A stretch of 64,000 nucleotides of DNA, taken from Solwaraspora sp. WMMA2065. GTDB taxonomy: Bacteria; Actinomycetota; Actinomycetes; Mycobacteriales; Micromonosporaceae. Below the pieces are notes generated by a model that made no database searches, was not told the DNA's origin, and saw only the letters and a program-made list of their open reading frames with translations. The stretch is taken from positions 5,022,001-5,086,000 of the forward strand of contig NZ_CP128361.1 of NCBI RefSeq assembly GCF_030345075.1. The letters run 5' to 3'. Positions 46,778 to 54,285 of this stretch are shown here, piece by piece. How positions within the stretch are numbered: the first letter of the stretch is position 1; the number at the start of each line of letters is the position of its first letter. The position numbers and the translations under genes were made by a program.

Positions 46778-47003
46778 ACCGGTCGGTGCAGCCCCGGGCG
46801 CCACCGTCGCCGAAGCAGGTGGCGACGATCAGGTGGCGGACCGGGTGTACGCCGTCCGGGACGGTCTGGCACTGCTGCTCGCCGAAGCGGATCAGGCCCG
46901 GCGGCGGCGCGCCGAGGCGGACGGTGCCGACGGCGCGGTCTGCGCCTGGAACCACTTCGAGAACATTCCGACCTTCTACAACTGGAACAACCGCCCCCGT
47001 TGA
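46749..47003 (+). CDS. RiPP precursor peptide with repeated aromatic-x-Asn triplets (AmcA-like)
   Basis: An 84-residue peptide starting inside the maturase gene, with GGAGGGAG upstream of the ATG. Residues 1-64 form an acidic/Ala-rich leader with a helical stretch (VADRVYAVRDGLALLLAEAD). The last 20 residues are unlike the leader: C65-A66, then triplets W67-N68-H69, F70-E71-N72, I73-P74-T75, F76-Y77-N78, W79-N80-N81, then R82-P83-R84. Four of the five triplets begin with an aromatic residue and three end in Asn, the pattern that cyclophane-forming radical SAM enzymes crosslink (aromatic ring to the beta carbon of the third residue). No protease or exporter is adjacent. I recall the NCBI family name AmcA for similar peptides. 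Confidence 0.82.
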   Translation: MPETSRQRPEPVGAAPGATVAEAGGDDQVADRVYAVRDGLALLLAEADQARRRRAEADGADGAVCAWNHFENIPTFYNWNNRPR

Positions 47004-47090
47004 CCGCTTCAACCGGTTTCGTCGACCGCCCTGACCGGCCCCCGTACGCGGACATGGCGGACGCACCAGCCGCCCCGCGTGCCGATGGAC

Positions 47091-47133
47091 ATCCGGTGGT
47101 GCCTACCCCGTCTTGGGGTACGCACCACCGGAT
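47091..47133 (+). terminator. 19-bp stem-loop after the RiPP locus
   Basis: Positions 47091-47109 pair with 47115-47133 with a single mismatch around a 5-base loop, an exceptionally long stem, 88 bases after the precursor stop. It should end the purM/RiPP transcription unit. Confidence 0.85.
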
Positions 47134-47193
47134 GGTGGCATTCCGACACACGTACGGCGACCAGCCGGGCCGGAGTCCTCGTCGACACGAATC

Positions 47194-47218
47194 AGCACGC
47201 GGACACTGACCGCGTGCT
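47194..47218 (-). terminator. Stem-loop after the DUF3073 gene
   Basis: AGCACGCGG (47194-47202) pairs exactly with CCGCGTGCT (47210-47218) around a 7-base loop, 17 bases beyond the minus-strand stop at 47235. Confidence 0.65.
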
Positions 47219-47234
47219 CTGATCAGTCGGACCC

Positions 47235-47456
47235 TCAGCGGGACGAAGAGGGTGTCCAGTTACCCCGGTCGTCGTCGGCTGGGTCGTCCTCGTCATCGTC
47301 GTCGAGGTACGGATCGTACTCGTCGTCGAAATCACGGTCCGACTTGCCGCTGCCGGCGAGCTCTCGCTGCAAGGCGGCGAGGTCGGTGTTCGGGGAGTGG
47401 TATTTCAGCTCCCTGGCCACCTTTGTCTGCTTGGCCTTAGCACGGCCGCGCCCCAT
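47235..47456 (-). CDS. DUF3073 protein
   Basis: A 73-residue protein with the typical DUF3073 start MGRGRAKAKQTKVARELKYH, then SPNTDLAALQRELAG and a very acidic Asp-rich tail. GAGGGGG lies eight bases before the ATG at 47456; the frame extends upstream without homology. Conserved in actinobacteria near purM and vdh; function unknown, with the basic head suggesting nucleic-acid contact. Confidence 0.9.
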   Translation of the reverse strand: MGRGRAKAKQTKVARELKYHSPNTDLAALQRELAGSGKSDRDFDDEYDPYLDDDDEDDPADDDRGNWTPSSSR

Positions 47457-47771
47457 GGCTCGACCCCCTCGCACAGAATTCGGGGCAGCCCGAAGGCGGG
47501 CCCCGATGACGTCAGGCATCTCTCGTGGCTCTTACGGTACATGGGCGAACCCAGGTTCGGCACCTCGGGTTGCATCGGGTCGCTCCCGCGCGTCATCGGC
47601 GGCCGACGTCGTCACGGGCAGCAGCGGGGTCCGTCACGGGCAGCTGGGAGGTAAGGAGCCCGATCCCCGCCGCTCGTGACCCGTACGGGTGATTCTCCAC
47701 ACGCGCGGTGACGGCCACCCGACCGGACCGGCGGGTCTGCTCCCAGGACGGCGCTGCTCAGGGGTGGCGGC
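47457..47771. other. Intergenic region between vdh and DUF3073
   Basis: About 315 bases without a gene. TACCGT on the minus strand (near 47536) could be the -10 of the DUF3073 gene. The sequence TCACGGGCAGC is repeated directly at about 47616 and 47635, spacing near two helical turns. Otherwise I see nothing to annotate. Confidence 0.5.
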
Positions 47772-48890
47772 TCACCGGAGATGGATCGCGCGCAGCCGAC
47801 CAACCTCGGCCATCCGGCGTTCAGCGAGCCGGTCGGCCGCCACCGCCGGCGGCACGCCCTCCCGGTCGGCGCTGCGCAGGATCTCCCGAGTGGTCTGGTA
47901 GATGCGCGTCGCCCGCGCCTTGGCCCGGTCGAAGTCGAACCCGTACCGGCCGTTGGCCGACGGTGTCGTGGCCCCGGTCACCTCGTCGGCCACCTGGATC
48001 ACCCCGCCGGCGTTGACGACGTAGTCCGGGGCGTAGAGGATGCCTCGCTCGGCGAGCAGCTTCTCGACGCCGGGGTGGGCCAACTGGTTGTTGGCAGCCC
48101 CGGCGACGATTGCGGCCCGCAGCGCCGGCACAGTGTCGTCGTCGAGCGCCCCGCCGAGCGCGCAGGGCGCGTAGACGTCGATCTCCTGGCGGATCAGCAC
48201 GTCGGTGTCGTCCACCAGGTCCACCTGCGGGTGGGTGCGCCGGGCCCAGTCCAGGGCCTGTTCGCTGACGTCGGTGGCCATCACCGCGGCACCGTCGTCG
48301 AGTAGATGCCCGGTCAACTGCCGGCCCACCTTGCCGAGCCCGGCGATGCCGACCCGCCGGCCGGCGAGACTGGCCGAACCCCACCGGTGCTCGGCGGCGG
48401 CGCGCATGCCCTGGAACACCCCCCAGGCGGTGAGCTCGGAGGAGTCACCGGCCCCGCCCTGCGCACGGCTGCGCCCGGTGGCGAACCGGGTCTCCCGGGC
48501 CACGACGTCCATGTCCGGCACGAAGGTGCCGACGTCGCAGGCGGTGTAGTAGCGCCCGCCGAGCGATTCGACGAACCGGCCGTACGCGCGCAGCAGTGCC
48601 TCGGTCTTGAGCTGCTCCGGATCGCCCCAGATGACCGCTTTGCCACCACCCAGGTCGAGTCCGGCCATCGCGTTCTTGTAGGCCATCCCCCGGGACAGGT
48701 CCAGCACGTCGTGCAGGGCGTCGGCTTCGGAGGCGTACGGGTAGAAACGGGTGCCGCCGAGCGCCGGCCCGAGCGCGGTCGAGTAGATGGCGATGATCGC
48801 TCGCAGCCCGGTCGGCTGGTCCTGGCAGAAGACGACCTGTTCGTGCCCGGTGGCGGTGCCGGGGCCGGCAGTGGTGGTGAAGACGCCCAT
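47772..48890 (-). CDS. vdh: Valine/branched-chain amino acid dehydrogenase
   Basis: NAD-dependent oxidative deamination of valine, leucine and isoleucine. The 372 residues match the Glu/Leu/Phe/Val dehydrogenase family: substrate-site [12 protein letters not shown], catalytic Lys in [19 protein letters not shown] (about residues 70-88), a Rossmann motif [12 protein letters not shown], and [11 protein letters not shown] with [13 protein letters not shown] is six bases before the ATG. The position next to bldC and DUF3073 matches what I remember of the Streptomyces vdh locus, hence the name. Confidence 0.92.
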   Translation of the reverse strand: MGVFTTTAGPGTATGHEQVVFCQDQPTGLRAIIAIYSTALGPALGGTRFYPYASEADALHDVLDLSRGMAYKNAMAGLDLGGGKAVIWGDPEQLKTEALLRAYGRFVESLGGRYYTACDVGTFVPDMDVVARETRFATGRSRAQGGAGDSSELTAWGVFQGMRAAAEHRWGSASLAGRRVGIAGLGKVGRQLTGHLLDDGAAVMATDVSEQALDWARRTHPQVDLVDDTDVLIRQEIDVYAPCALGGALDDDTVPALRAAIVAGAANNQLAHPGVEKLLAERGILYAPDYVVNAGGVIQVADEVTGATTPSANGRYGFDFDRAKARATRIYQTTREILRSADREGVPPAVAADRLAERRMAEVGRLRAIHLR

Positions 48891-49062
48891 GTCTGCTCCT
48901 GAGACGGTGTCGGCACCCTCGTGAGGTGCGTCCGGTGCGCCGGGCCGGTGAGCCCTGCTGGCTTGAGCCTAGTATCGGCCGCAGCGCGACGGACCAGCCC
49001 GCTGCGGGGGTGTTTGCCCCCGGCGGGGGCGGTGTCGTGCGGTTTCGTGGGAGGATCGCGCC

Positions 49063-49911
49063 GTGCCGTCCCTCTTCGCTTCCTTCGCCTCATACCTGCG
49101 GGTGTACGAGCCGCTGGCCGCGTTCGACCGCGAGCGACAGGTCTACTGGCGCCGATACGTGCGGGAGGGTCGCGCGGTCGGCCCGCTGGAAGGGCCGGGC
49201 CGGCAGCGGACGGCGGTGATTGAGGCGCTCGGCGCGGGCTGGACCCGGCTGCCCGACCTGCCGGACGAGGCGTACGTGCTGGAGTCGGACGACACGCTGC
49301 TGGTCTGCCCGTGGAATCTGCGGGTGCGGGTGGCGGAGGCAGCGTTGAGCGCGCGCGACGGTGTCCCGTCGGTGCTGGCCGACGCGTTCGTCCCGCCGGT
49401 ACTGGCCGGTCAGGCCAGGGCGGTGATCGACGACTGGCGCAGCGGTGCCCGGGTGCTGGAGCACGGGGTACCGCGGGTGCACGAGCAGGCCGCCACCTGG
49501 GGGGTGCCGTTGCGGTGGTTCGTCTTCGTGGACCTGGCCGAGCGTGACCTGATCGTCGCCGGGGCGCGCCGGGCGCTGCGCTACCGGACCGAGATCTCCA
49601 AGGCCCGTCGTCGGGCGTCGCGCGGACTGTCGGTGTTGCGCAAGTCGGTGGGGGATGCGCCGATCACCGAGGCGGTGGAGGAGAGTGCCCGCTGGCTCGA
49701 GGAGTTCCATCCGCGGTCGGTGGTGGAGCTTGACTACGGTGGGTTGGTGCGTCTGCTGCCGGACGAGACGCTGGAGGCCGACGATTCGCCGGGTCTGGTG
49801 AGCGCCGGGTTGGCGGCGCTCGGTCGGGGCGATGCCGAGGCGGCCGGCGAGGCGTACGAGAAGCTGGTTGCCCGGTGGCGTGCCGTTCAGCTACTGGAGC
49901 GCTGCAACTAG
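49063..49911 (+). CDS. Conserved actinobacterial protein of the vdh-bldC locus
   Basis: A 282-residue soluble protein with no signal peptide or membrane segment. It begins FASFASYLRVYEPLAAFDRERQVYW and has a long charged middle; the basic TEISKARRRASRGLSVLRKS region may be a helix. It is the expected neighbour of bldC in actinobacteria (DUF8083-like) and has no known function. GTG start with GGGAGGA five bases upstream. Divergent from vdh. Confidence 0.82.
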   Translation: MPSLFASFASYLRVYEPLAAFDRERQVYWRRYVREGRAVGPLEGPGRQRTAVIEALGAGWTRLPDLPDEAYVLESDDTLLVCPWNLRVRVAEAALSARDGVPSVLADAFVPPVLAGQARAVIDDWRSGARVLEHGVPRVHEQAATWGVPLRWFVFVDLAERDLIVAGARRALRYRTEISKARRRASRGLSVLRKSVGDAPITEAVEESARWLEEFHPRSVVELDYGGLVRLLPDETLEADDSPGLVSAGLAALGRGDAEAAGEAYEKLVARWRAVQLLERCN

Positions 49912-50200
49912 TAGTCGCCAAAAGGGGCGAATCAGATTCAATCACCGGGTACTAGGCGCAGATTTTTCCGCGAATCCTGAATAAGTTTCGTAATCACCCG
50001 TTCACGACCGGTGATCAAGAGTCCGATTATGGTATGTTCTGTCATAAGAAAAGGATAAAAATCGGTCATTGCTCATCCGTCCATCCAAGGACGTTCGGCC
50101 GTTCGGCCCATGTCGGACATCGGGGACTAGCCGGACCATGGGAGACGCGTCGGCCGGCGGGACCCCGGCCGATGTCTATAGCACTGTGGAGGAGTGACTG
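49912..50200 (+). promoter_or_regulatory. AT-rich regulatory region upstream of bldC
   Basis: About 290 bases. The section 49975-50075 is strikingly AT-rich for this genome and includes an ATCACC/GGTGAT inverted pair (49993-49998 and 50010-50015) and TATGGT/TATGTT boxes at 50028-50038, any of which could be a -10. A weak TCGCC/GGCGA hairpin just after 49911 may end the preceding gene. A long leader before bldC is likely. Confidence 0.5.
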
Positions 50201-50410
50201 ATGGCATCGCGTACGCACGAACCAGAGCCGTTGCTCACGCCGGCCGAGGTGGCGTCGATGTTCCGAGTCGACCCGAAAACCGTCACCCGGTGGGCGAAGG
50301 CCGGCAAGCTCAGCGCCATACGGACGTTGGGCGGCCACCGCCGATACCGGGAGTCGGAAGTACGTGCCCTGCTGCAGGGGCAGATTCCCCAGCAGCGGCA
50401 GGGTGATTGA
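50201..50410 (+). CDS. bldC: BldC, MerR-like developmental DNA-binding protein
   Basis: A 69-residue winged-helix protein that binds direct repeats and controls the start of sporulation and secondary metabolism. The whole protein is the MerR-type domain: LLTPAEVASMFRVDPKTVTRWAKAGKLSAIRTLGGHRRYRESEVRALL. No effector domain, as expected for BldC. GGAGG is seven bases before the ATG. Its neighbours match those of bldC in Streptomyces. Confidence 0.95.
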   Translation: MASRTHEPEPLLTPAEVASMFRVDPKTVTRWAKAGKLSAIRTLGGHRRYRESEVRALLQGQIPQQRQGD

Positions 50411-50443
50411 CTGGCCTCTCCAAGTGGCTGACATCGGCTACGC

Positions 50444-50486
50444 CAAGGGGCGGTGACCCCGGCTCGTCCGGGGTCACCGCCCCTTG
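50444..50486 (+). terminator. Perfect 19-bp terminator after bldC
   Basis: Positions 50444-50462 pair exactly with 50468-50486 around a 5-base loop, followed by TTTC. It begins 34 bases beyond the bldC stop. Confidence 0.92.
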
Positions 50487-50513
50487 TTTCACGAACGTCG
50501 ACGTGCACAACGT

Positions 50514-50551
50514 CGACAGCGGCCCGGCGGAGATCCGCCGGGCCGCTGTCG
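50514..50551 (-). terminator. Perfect 18-bp terminator for the repeat-protein gene
   Basis: Positions 50514-50531 pair exactly with 50534-50551; the two-base gap implies a loop of four or more once the top pair opens. It lies 19 bases beyond the minus-strand stop at 50570, back to back with the bldC terminator. Confidence 0.85.
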
Positions 50552-50569
50552 TCACGACGCGTACCGCAC

Positions 50570-50818
50570 TCAGCTCGCCGGCGGGTGTCCGCCGTCGCCG
50601 TCGACCACCTCGTCCGGGGTGCCGTCCTCGTCCAGATCGACCATGGTGATGTCGACCTTGCCGTCCCCGTCGGTGTCGAACTGGTACATGTCGGCCTTGC
50701 CGTCGCCGTCGGTGTCGACCACCCAGACGTCGGTCTGTCCGTCGTTGTTGGTGTCGGCCTTGAGTAGATCGACGCGATCATCACCGCGCGTCTCCACCGA
50801 CTCCTGTGCCTCGGTCAT
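50570..50818 (-). CDS. Small protein of four 13-residue calcium-loop repeats
   Basis: An 82-residue protein without signal peptide or membrane helix. Residues 19-70 are four tandem 13-residue units of form xxxD-x-D/N-x-D-G-xx-D-x (for example WVVDTDGDGKADM and YQFDTDGDGKVDI). The Asp spacing equals that of EF-hand and thrombospondin type-3 calcium loops. GGAGGG stands before the ATG at 50818. It is the shorter relative of the next gene upstream on the same strand. Probably binds calcium in the cytoplasm, or is exported by a non-Sec route; function unknown. Confidence 0.75.
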   Translation of the reverse strand: MTEAQESVETRGDDRVDLLKADTNNDGQTDVWVVDTDGDGKADMYQFDTDGDGKVDITMVDLDEDGTPDEVVDGDGGHPPAS

Positions 50819-50908
50819 CCCAGGTCCCTCCATCACTCAGTCACAACAGCTGCGGATGTCGACAGTAGGGTGCCATCCGGCCGGTCGCGACCCGGTCGCG
50901 ACCCGGCC

Positions 50909-51478
50909 TCACCTCGCCGCGTAGGGGTTGACCGTCGGGTGCAGGTAGGTCACCGTCTCCGGCACGCCGTCCTGGTCGGCGTCGCGCAGCGTCTGGTCCG
51001 CCCGGCCGTCGAAGTCAGTGTCCTGGACCCAGGTGTCCGTCCGGCCGTCGTGATCGGTGTCGGCCGCCACCTGGTCGATCAGACCGTCCCCGTCGGTGTC
51101 GGTGGCGACGGCGTCGATCCAGCCGTCGCCGTTGGTGTCCGTGCCGACCTCGTCGACCCGCCCGTCGCCGTCGAAGTCGCGCAGCATGCTCTCCAGCCGA
51201 CCGTCCCCGTCTCCGTCGACGTACGCGAGCTCCGCCAGCCCGTCGCCGTCGCTGTCGTGCAGGACCACGTCGGCGAGGCCGTCCCCGTCCCGGTCGACCA
51301 GCACGTCGGTGGAGCCGTCAAGATTGTGCTGGACTATCGTGTACGACCCGCTGCTGTAAGGACCGTCGCCGTACGGCTCGTAGCCGGCATCGTCGTGGCC
51401 CGGGTCGCCGCTCGGGCCCAGTCCCTGTTCCGCTTCGACCGCCCCGTCACCGAGGGCCGGATCGACCCACTCACTCAT
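50909..51478 (-). CDS. Protein of nine tandem 13-residue calcium-loop repeats
   Basis: A 189-residue protein. Residues 1-58 are acidic, Gly/Tyr-rich and signal-free; residues 59-175 are nine uninterrupted repeats of exactly 13 residues, such as VLHDSDGDGLAEL, MLRDFDGDGRVDE and VATDTDGDGLIDQ, each with Asp at positions 4, 6 and 8 and Gly at 9. Short hydrophobic pairs alternate with the loops, as in a beta-solenoid or stacked calcium-binding turns. AGAGGCGG precedes the ATG at 51478. It is 90 bases upstream of the four-repeat relative, likely one operon. I know no named family. Confidence 0.78.
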   Translation of the reverse strand: MSEWVDPALGDGAVEAEQGLGPSGDPGHDDAGYEPYGDGPYSSGSYTIVQHNLDGSTDVLVDRDGDGLADVVLHDSDGDGLAELAYVDGDGDGRLESMLRDFDGDGRVDEVGTDTNGDGWIDAVATDTDGDGLIDQVAADTDHDGRTDTWVQDTDFDGRADQTLRDADQDGVPETVTYLHPTVNPYAAR

Positions 51479-51627
51479 CCTGCCGCCTCTTCCGCAGATC
51501 GTCCTGGCTGCTGACAAAGGAACCGTACGCAGCGGCAACCTGCCTGTGATCCCGAGAAAGTGCCAGCTGGGCGGACCGGCCGGCGGGGGCCTGGCGACCG
51601 CCGGCCTGATCTGCTACCGGGCGGGTC

Positions 51628-52974
51628 CTACTCGGCGATCGGCAGCCCGGCCGCAGCCAGCGACTTGATCACCTCGGCCGACTCGGCGAAACCGATGATC
51701 AGGACCGCGTCCGCGCCGAACGCCTTGATCTCCTGGGCTTCACTGTCGAAGTTCACCGGCGGCGCGTCCGCCCCGGCCGGCGGCTCGTAGCTGAGCAGCT
51801 TGAGCCGGTCCGGTCCGACCCCGGCCCGGTCCAGCTCCGCCCGGACGTTCTCCTGCAGGCCCTCACCGTACGAGTCCTTGCGGGCCACCAGCGCGATCCG
51901 CTGCGACCCGTCCCGCAGGATCACGTCGGCGAGCGCCCGCCCCTGCAGCAGGTCCGACGGCGCGGTACGAAAGTACAGCCCCTGGTCGTCGACCTCGCTC
52001 AGCCCGGCGTCGGTGTTGCTGGGCGAGAACAGGATCAGCCCGGCGGCTTCCACGTCCGGTAGCACCTCGCGAGAGACGCCGGACGCACCGGCGCCGATGA
52101 TGACGTGTACCCCTTCGTCGACGTGCCCGGCAACTGTCCGGCGGGCCACATCCGGGTTGGTCCCGTCGTCGCCGTCGAACCACTCGACCGGCTCACCGAG
52201 CACCCCGCCGGACTCGTTGATCTCCCGGACCGCGAGCGCCGCGCCGGCCGCCAACGGCGGGTACGCCAACGCCAGGTCGCCGGTGCGCGGCAGCAGGCCG
52301 CCCAGCTTCAGCGGTGCCTCGGCGCGGGTGGCGAAGGTCTCCGGCTCGGCCGGTGGCGGCGCGGCCGTTGTGGTCGTCGACTCGTCACCGGCGCCGACGA
52401 ACTCGGTCTTGCCGTCGTTGATCTGGCCGTCGCCGTCGAAGTGCAGGGTGGCGTAGCTGGCGGTGGACGGCTCACCGACGTCGGTGAAGCCACCCCGTTT
52501 CAGGGAGACCCCCCGGTAGGCGATGTCCGTCCCGTCCCGGGCCAGCTCCAGGCACACTGCGACGACGTCGCACTGCTCACCGCCGGTGGTCACCCCGTTG
52601 ATCTGGGCGGCGATGTCGGTCGGGTCGGTGCTGCCGGCCAACTGGGTGGCGAGCGCGCTGATCACCACCGCGTCGTACGCCTCGCCGGCGTACAGGAAGT
52701 CGGTGAGTTGCCGGTCGACCGTGCGCAGCCTGCTGATGAAGTCGTCCGACAGCGGGGTGAGCGGGCTGGTGCCCTTCATCCCGGACAGCAGCGCGGTCTG
52801 TCCTTCGAAGCCATCACGGAAAGAGTTGCTCATGTTGCCGTCGGTGCCGTACAGCCGCACCGAGTTGACCTGGGACTCCTCGGTGGCCGCCGGTTCGGCG
52901 CAGCCCGCCGCGCCGACCAGCAGGATTGCGCAGAACGCCAGGGCGGCGGTGCGGGAGCCGCGTGACACGAGCAT
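51628..52974 (-). CDS. Leu/Ile/Val-type periplasmic-binding lipoprotein with permuted halves
   Basis: A 448-residue lipoprotein (Cys25 in VGAAGC) of the Peripla_BP_6 type. The order of parts is odd: residues 38-192 (VRLYGTDGNMSNSF onward through ASYATLHFDGDGQIND) look like the part that normally ends such proteins, then a Thr/Pro/Ala linker (193-218), then residues 219-448 (PLKLGGLLPRTGDL onward, IALVARKDSYGEGL, VLIIGFAESAEVIKSLAAAGLPIAE) look like the part that normally begins them. The frame is intact throughout. The ATG at 52974 has GGAGGAC six bases upstream; 52989 also opens the frame. No permease or ATPase genes are adjacent. Ligand unknown. Confidence 0.85.
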   Translation of the reverse strand: MLVSRGSRTAALAFCAILLVGAAGCAEPAATEESQVNSVRLYGTDGNMSNSFRDGFEGQTALLSGMKGTSPLTPLSDDFISRLRTVDRQLTDFLYAGEAYDAVVISALATQLAGSTDPTDIAAQINGVTTGGEQCDVVAVCLELARDGTDIAYRGVSLKRGGFTDVGEPSTASYATLHFDGDGQINDGKTEFVGAGDESTTTTAAPPPAEPETFATRAEAPLKLGGLLPRTGDLALAYPPLAAGAALAVREINESGGVLGEPVEWFDGDDGTNPDVARRTVAGHVDEGVHVIIGAGASGVSREVLPDVEAAGLILFSPSNTDAGLSEVDDQGLYFRTAPSDLLQGRALADVILRDGSQRIALVARKDSYGEGLQENVRAELDRAGVGPDRLKLLSYEPPAGADAPPVNFDSEAQEIKAFGADAVLIIGFAESAEVIKSLAAAGLPIAE

Positions 52975-53105
52975 GGGGACGTCCTCCATCGGCCGAAGGT
53001 CCGCAGGGCACCTTAGCGCCTCCTCGGCTGGAACGCGATGTCGGCCGTCCTGCCGGTGACGGCGACCCGGCCGGCGCCTTGACCTCGCCGCCTACCCTTC
53101 GGCTC

Positions 53106-53507
53106 ATGACCGACCGACGCGATGGGGCCGACGAGGCGTTCACCGACGCGGCTGAGATCCTGCGCTCCGCCCTGGCCGGTGACAGCGACGGCGTAGCGGA
53201 TGTCTTCGACGCGGTGGTGGACCGCAGCGGGGTCACCGGGGCGTACGACGTCGCGTGGTGCCTGGCCGCGACGATGGTCGGCGACGACGTACCGGCCGGC
53301 GGCTGGGCCCTCGACTTTCCCGGCATCGACGAGGCGGGCTATGACGCGCGGTGGGTGGCCAGGTTCATCAGCGCGTACGCCAACTCGGACGACTCGACCG
53401 GGGAGGCGCTGTTCGGTGCCGCGCTGGCCGACGGGCAGCTGCCTGAGTGCCTGCTCACACTGGCCGGGTCGGCGGTCGCCACACTGCGCCGCCGCCGGGC
53501 CGCCTAG
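53106..53507 (+). CDS. Small acidic protein of unknown function
   Basis: A 133-residue soluble, mostly helical protein (DEAFTDAAEILRSALAG, DVFDAVVDRSGVTGAYDVAWCLAATMVG). No family recognised and no signal peptide. A TACCCT box lies eight bases before the ATG without a ribosome-binding site, suggesting a leaderless transcript. It converges on the LytTR regulator gene. Confidence 0.7.
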   Translation: MTDRRDGADEAFTDAAEILRSALAGDSDGVADVFDAVVDRSGVTGAYDVAWCLAATMVGDDVPAGGWALDFPGIDEAGYDARWVARFISAYANSDDSTGEALFGAALADGQLPECLLTLAGSAVATLRRRRAA

Positions 53508-53529
53508 CGGGAGCCCGGTTGGCCGTCGG

Positions 53530-54285
53530 TCACCTGCTCCAGTCGTGTTTGGCCGCCCGGACCAGCTTGTCCTTCAGTTCCCGGGTGTGTCGTCGGGAGA
53601 CCGGCAGCTCGGTGCCGTCGATCACCACTACGTACCCGGAGTTGGCCAGCCGCAGCTCGGTGATCAGCCGGAGCTGGACCAGGAACGACCGGTGGATGCG
53701 GACGAAGCCGGCGTCGGCCCAGCGTTCGCCGAGGGTGGCCAGCGGCACCCGGACCAGGTGCGAGCCGTCGGCCGTGTGCAGCCGGGCGTAGTCGCCCTGC
53801 GCCTCCACCCAGCGCACCGCCGACCGGGGCAGCATCCGGGTGGTCCCGGCCAGCTCCACCGGGATCGCCGGGTCCTCCTCGTTGCGGGCGATTGCCGCCG
53901 GATGGGTCGGCACCACCCGGGCGGTCAGCACCCGGCGGACCGACTCGGCCAGCCGCTCCGCGCGTACCGGCTTGCGGACGTAGTCGGTGACACCGAGGTC
54001 GAAGGCGTCGACCGCGGCGTCGTCGTACGCGGTGACGAAGACGATCGCCGGTGGCCGGGCGAACCGGCGCAGCACCCGGGCCAGCTCCATACCGTCCAGC
54101 CCGGGCATCCGGATGTCGAGGAAGACGGCGTCGACGTCGGTGTCGCGCAGCACCCGCAGCGCCTCGGTGGCGTCGGCGGCGGTGTGCAGCCGGGCCACCC
54201 GGGGGTCGGCCCGCAGCAGGTACGCCAGTTCGTCGAGGGCGGGGGGTTCGTCGTCCACCGCGAGCACCCGGAGGAACGGGGTCAC
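53530..54285 (-). CDS. LytTR-type response regulator
   Basis: A 251-residue regulator: receiver domain (about 5-122) with acidic pocket VLAVDDEPPA, phospho-acceptor Asp in VFLDIRMPG (about 55), Thr in FVTAYDD and Lys in YVRKPVR; then a LytTR DNA-binding domain (about 148-245; VRWVEAQGDYARLHTADG, FVRIHRSFLVQL). GGGAGG lies before the GTG. The start overlaps the kinase stop (GTGA), so it is the partner of the adjacent kinase. Confidence 0.93.
   Translation of the reverse strand: MTPFLRVLAVDDEPPALDELAYLLRADPRVARLHTAADATEALRVLRDTDVDAVFLDIRMPGLDGMELARVLRRFARPPAIVFVTAYDDAAVDAFDLGVTDYVRKPVRAERLAESVRRVLTARVVPTHPAAIARNEEDPAIPVELAGTTRMLPRSAVRWVEAQGDYARLHTADGSHLVRVPLATLGERWADAGFVRIHRSFLVQLRLITELRLANSGYVVVIDGTELPVSRRHTRELKDKLVRAAKHDWSR

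Noticed and set aside
50920-51310. 39-base tandem DNA repeats as a structural element
   Set aside because: Repeat length is three times the 13-residue protein repeat and the copies differ at third positions, so protein selection explains them.
51628-52974. Frameshifted or fused pair of binding-protein gene fragments
   Set aside because: There is one intact frame with one lipobox and one stop, and both halves are complete enough to form two lobes. Permutation fits better.
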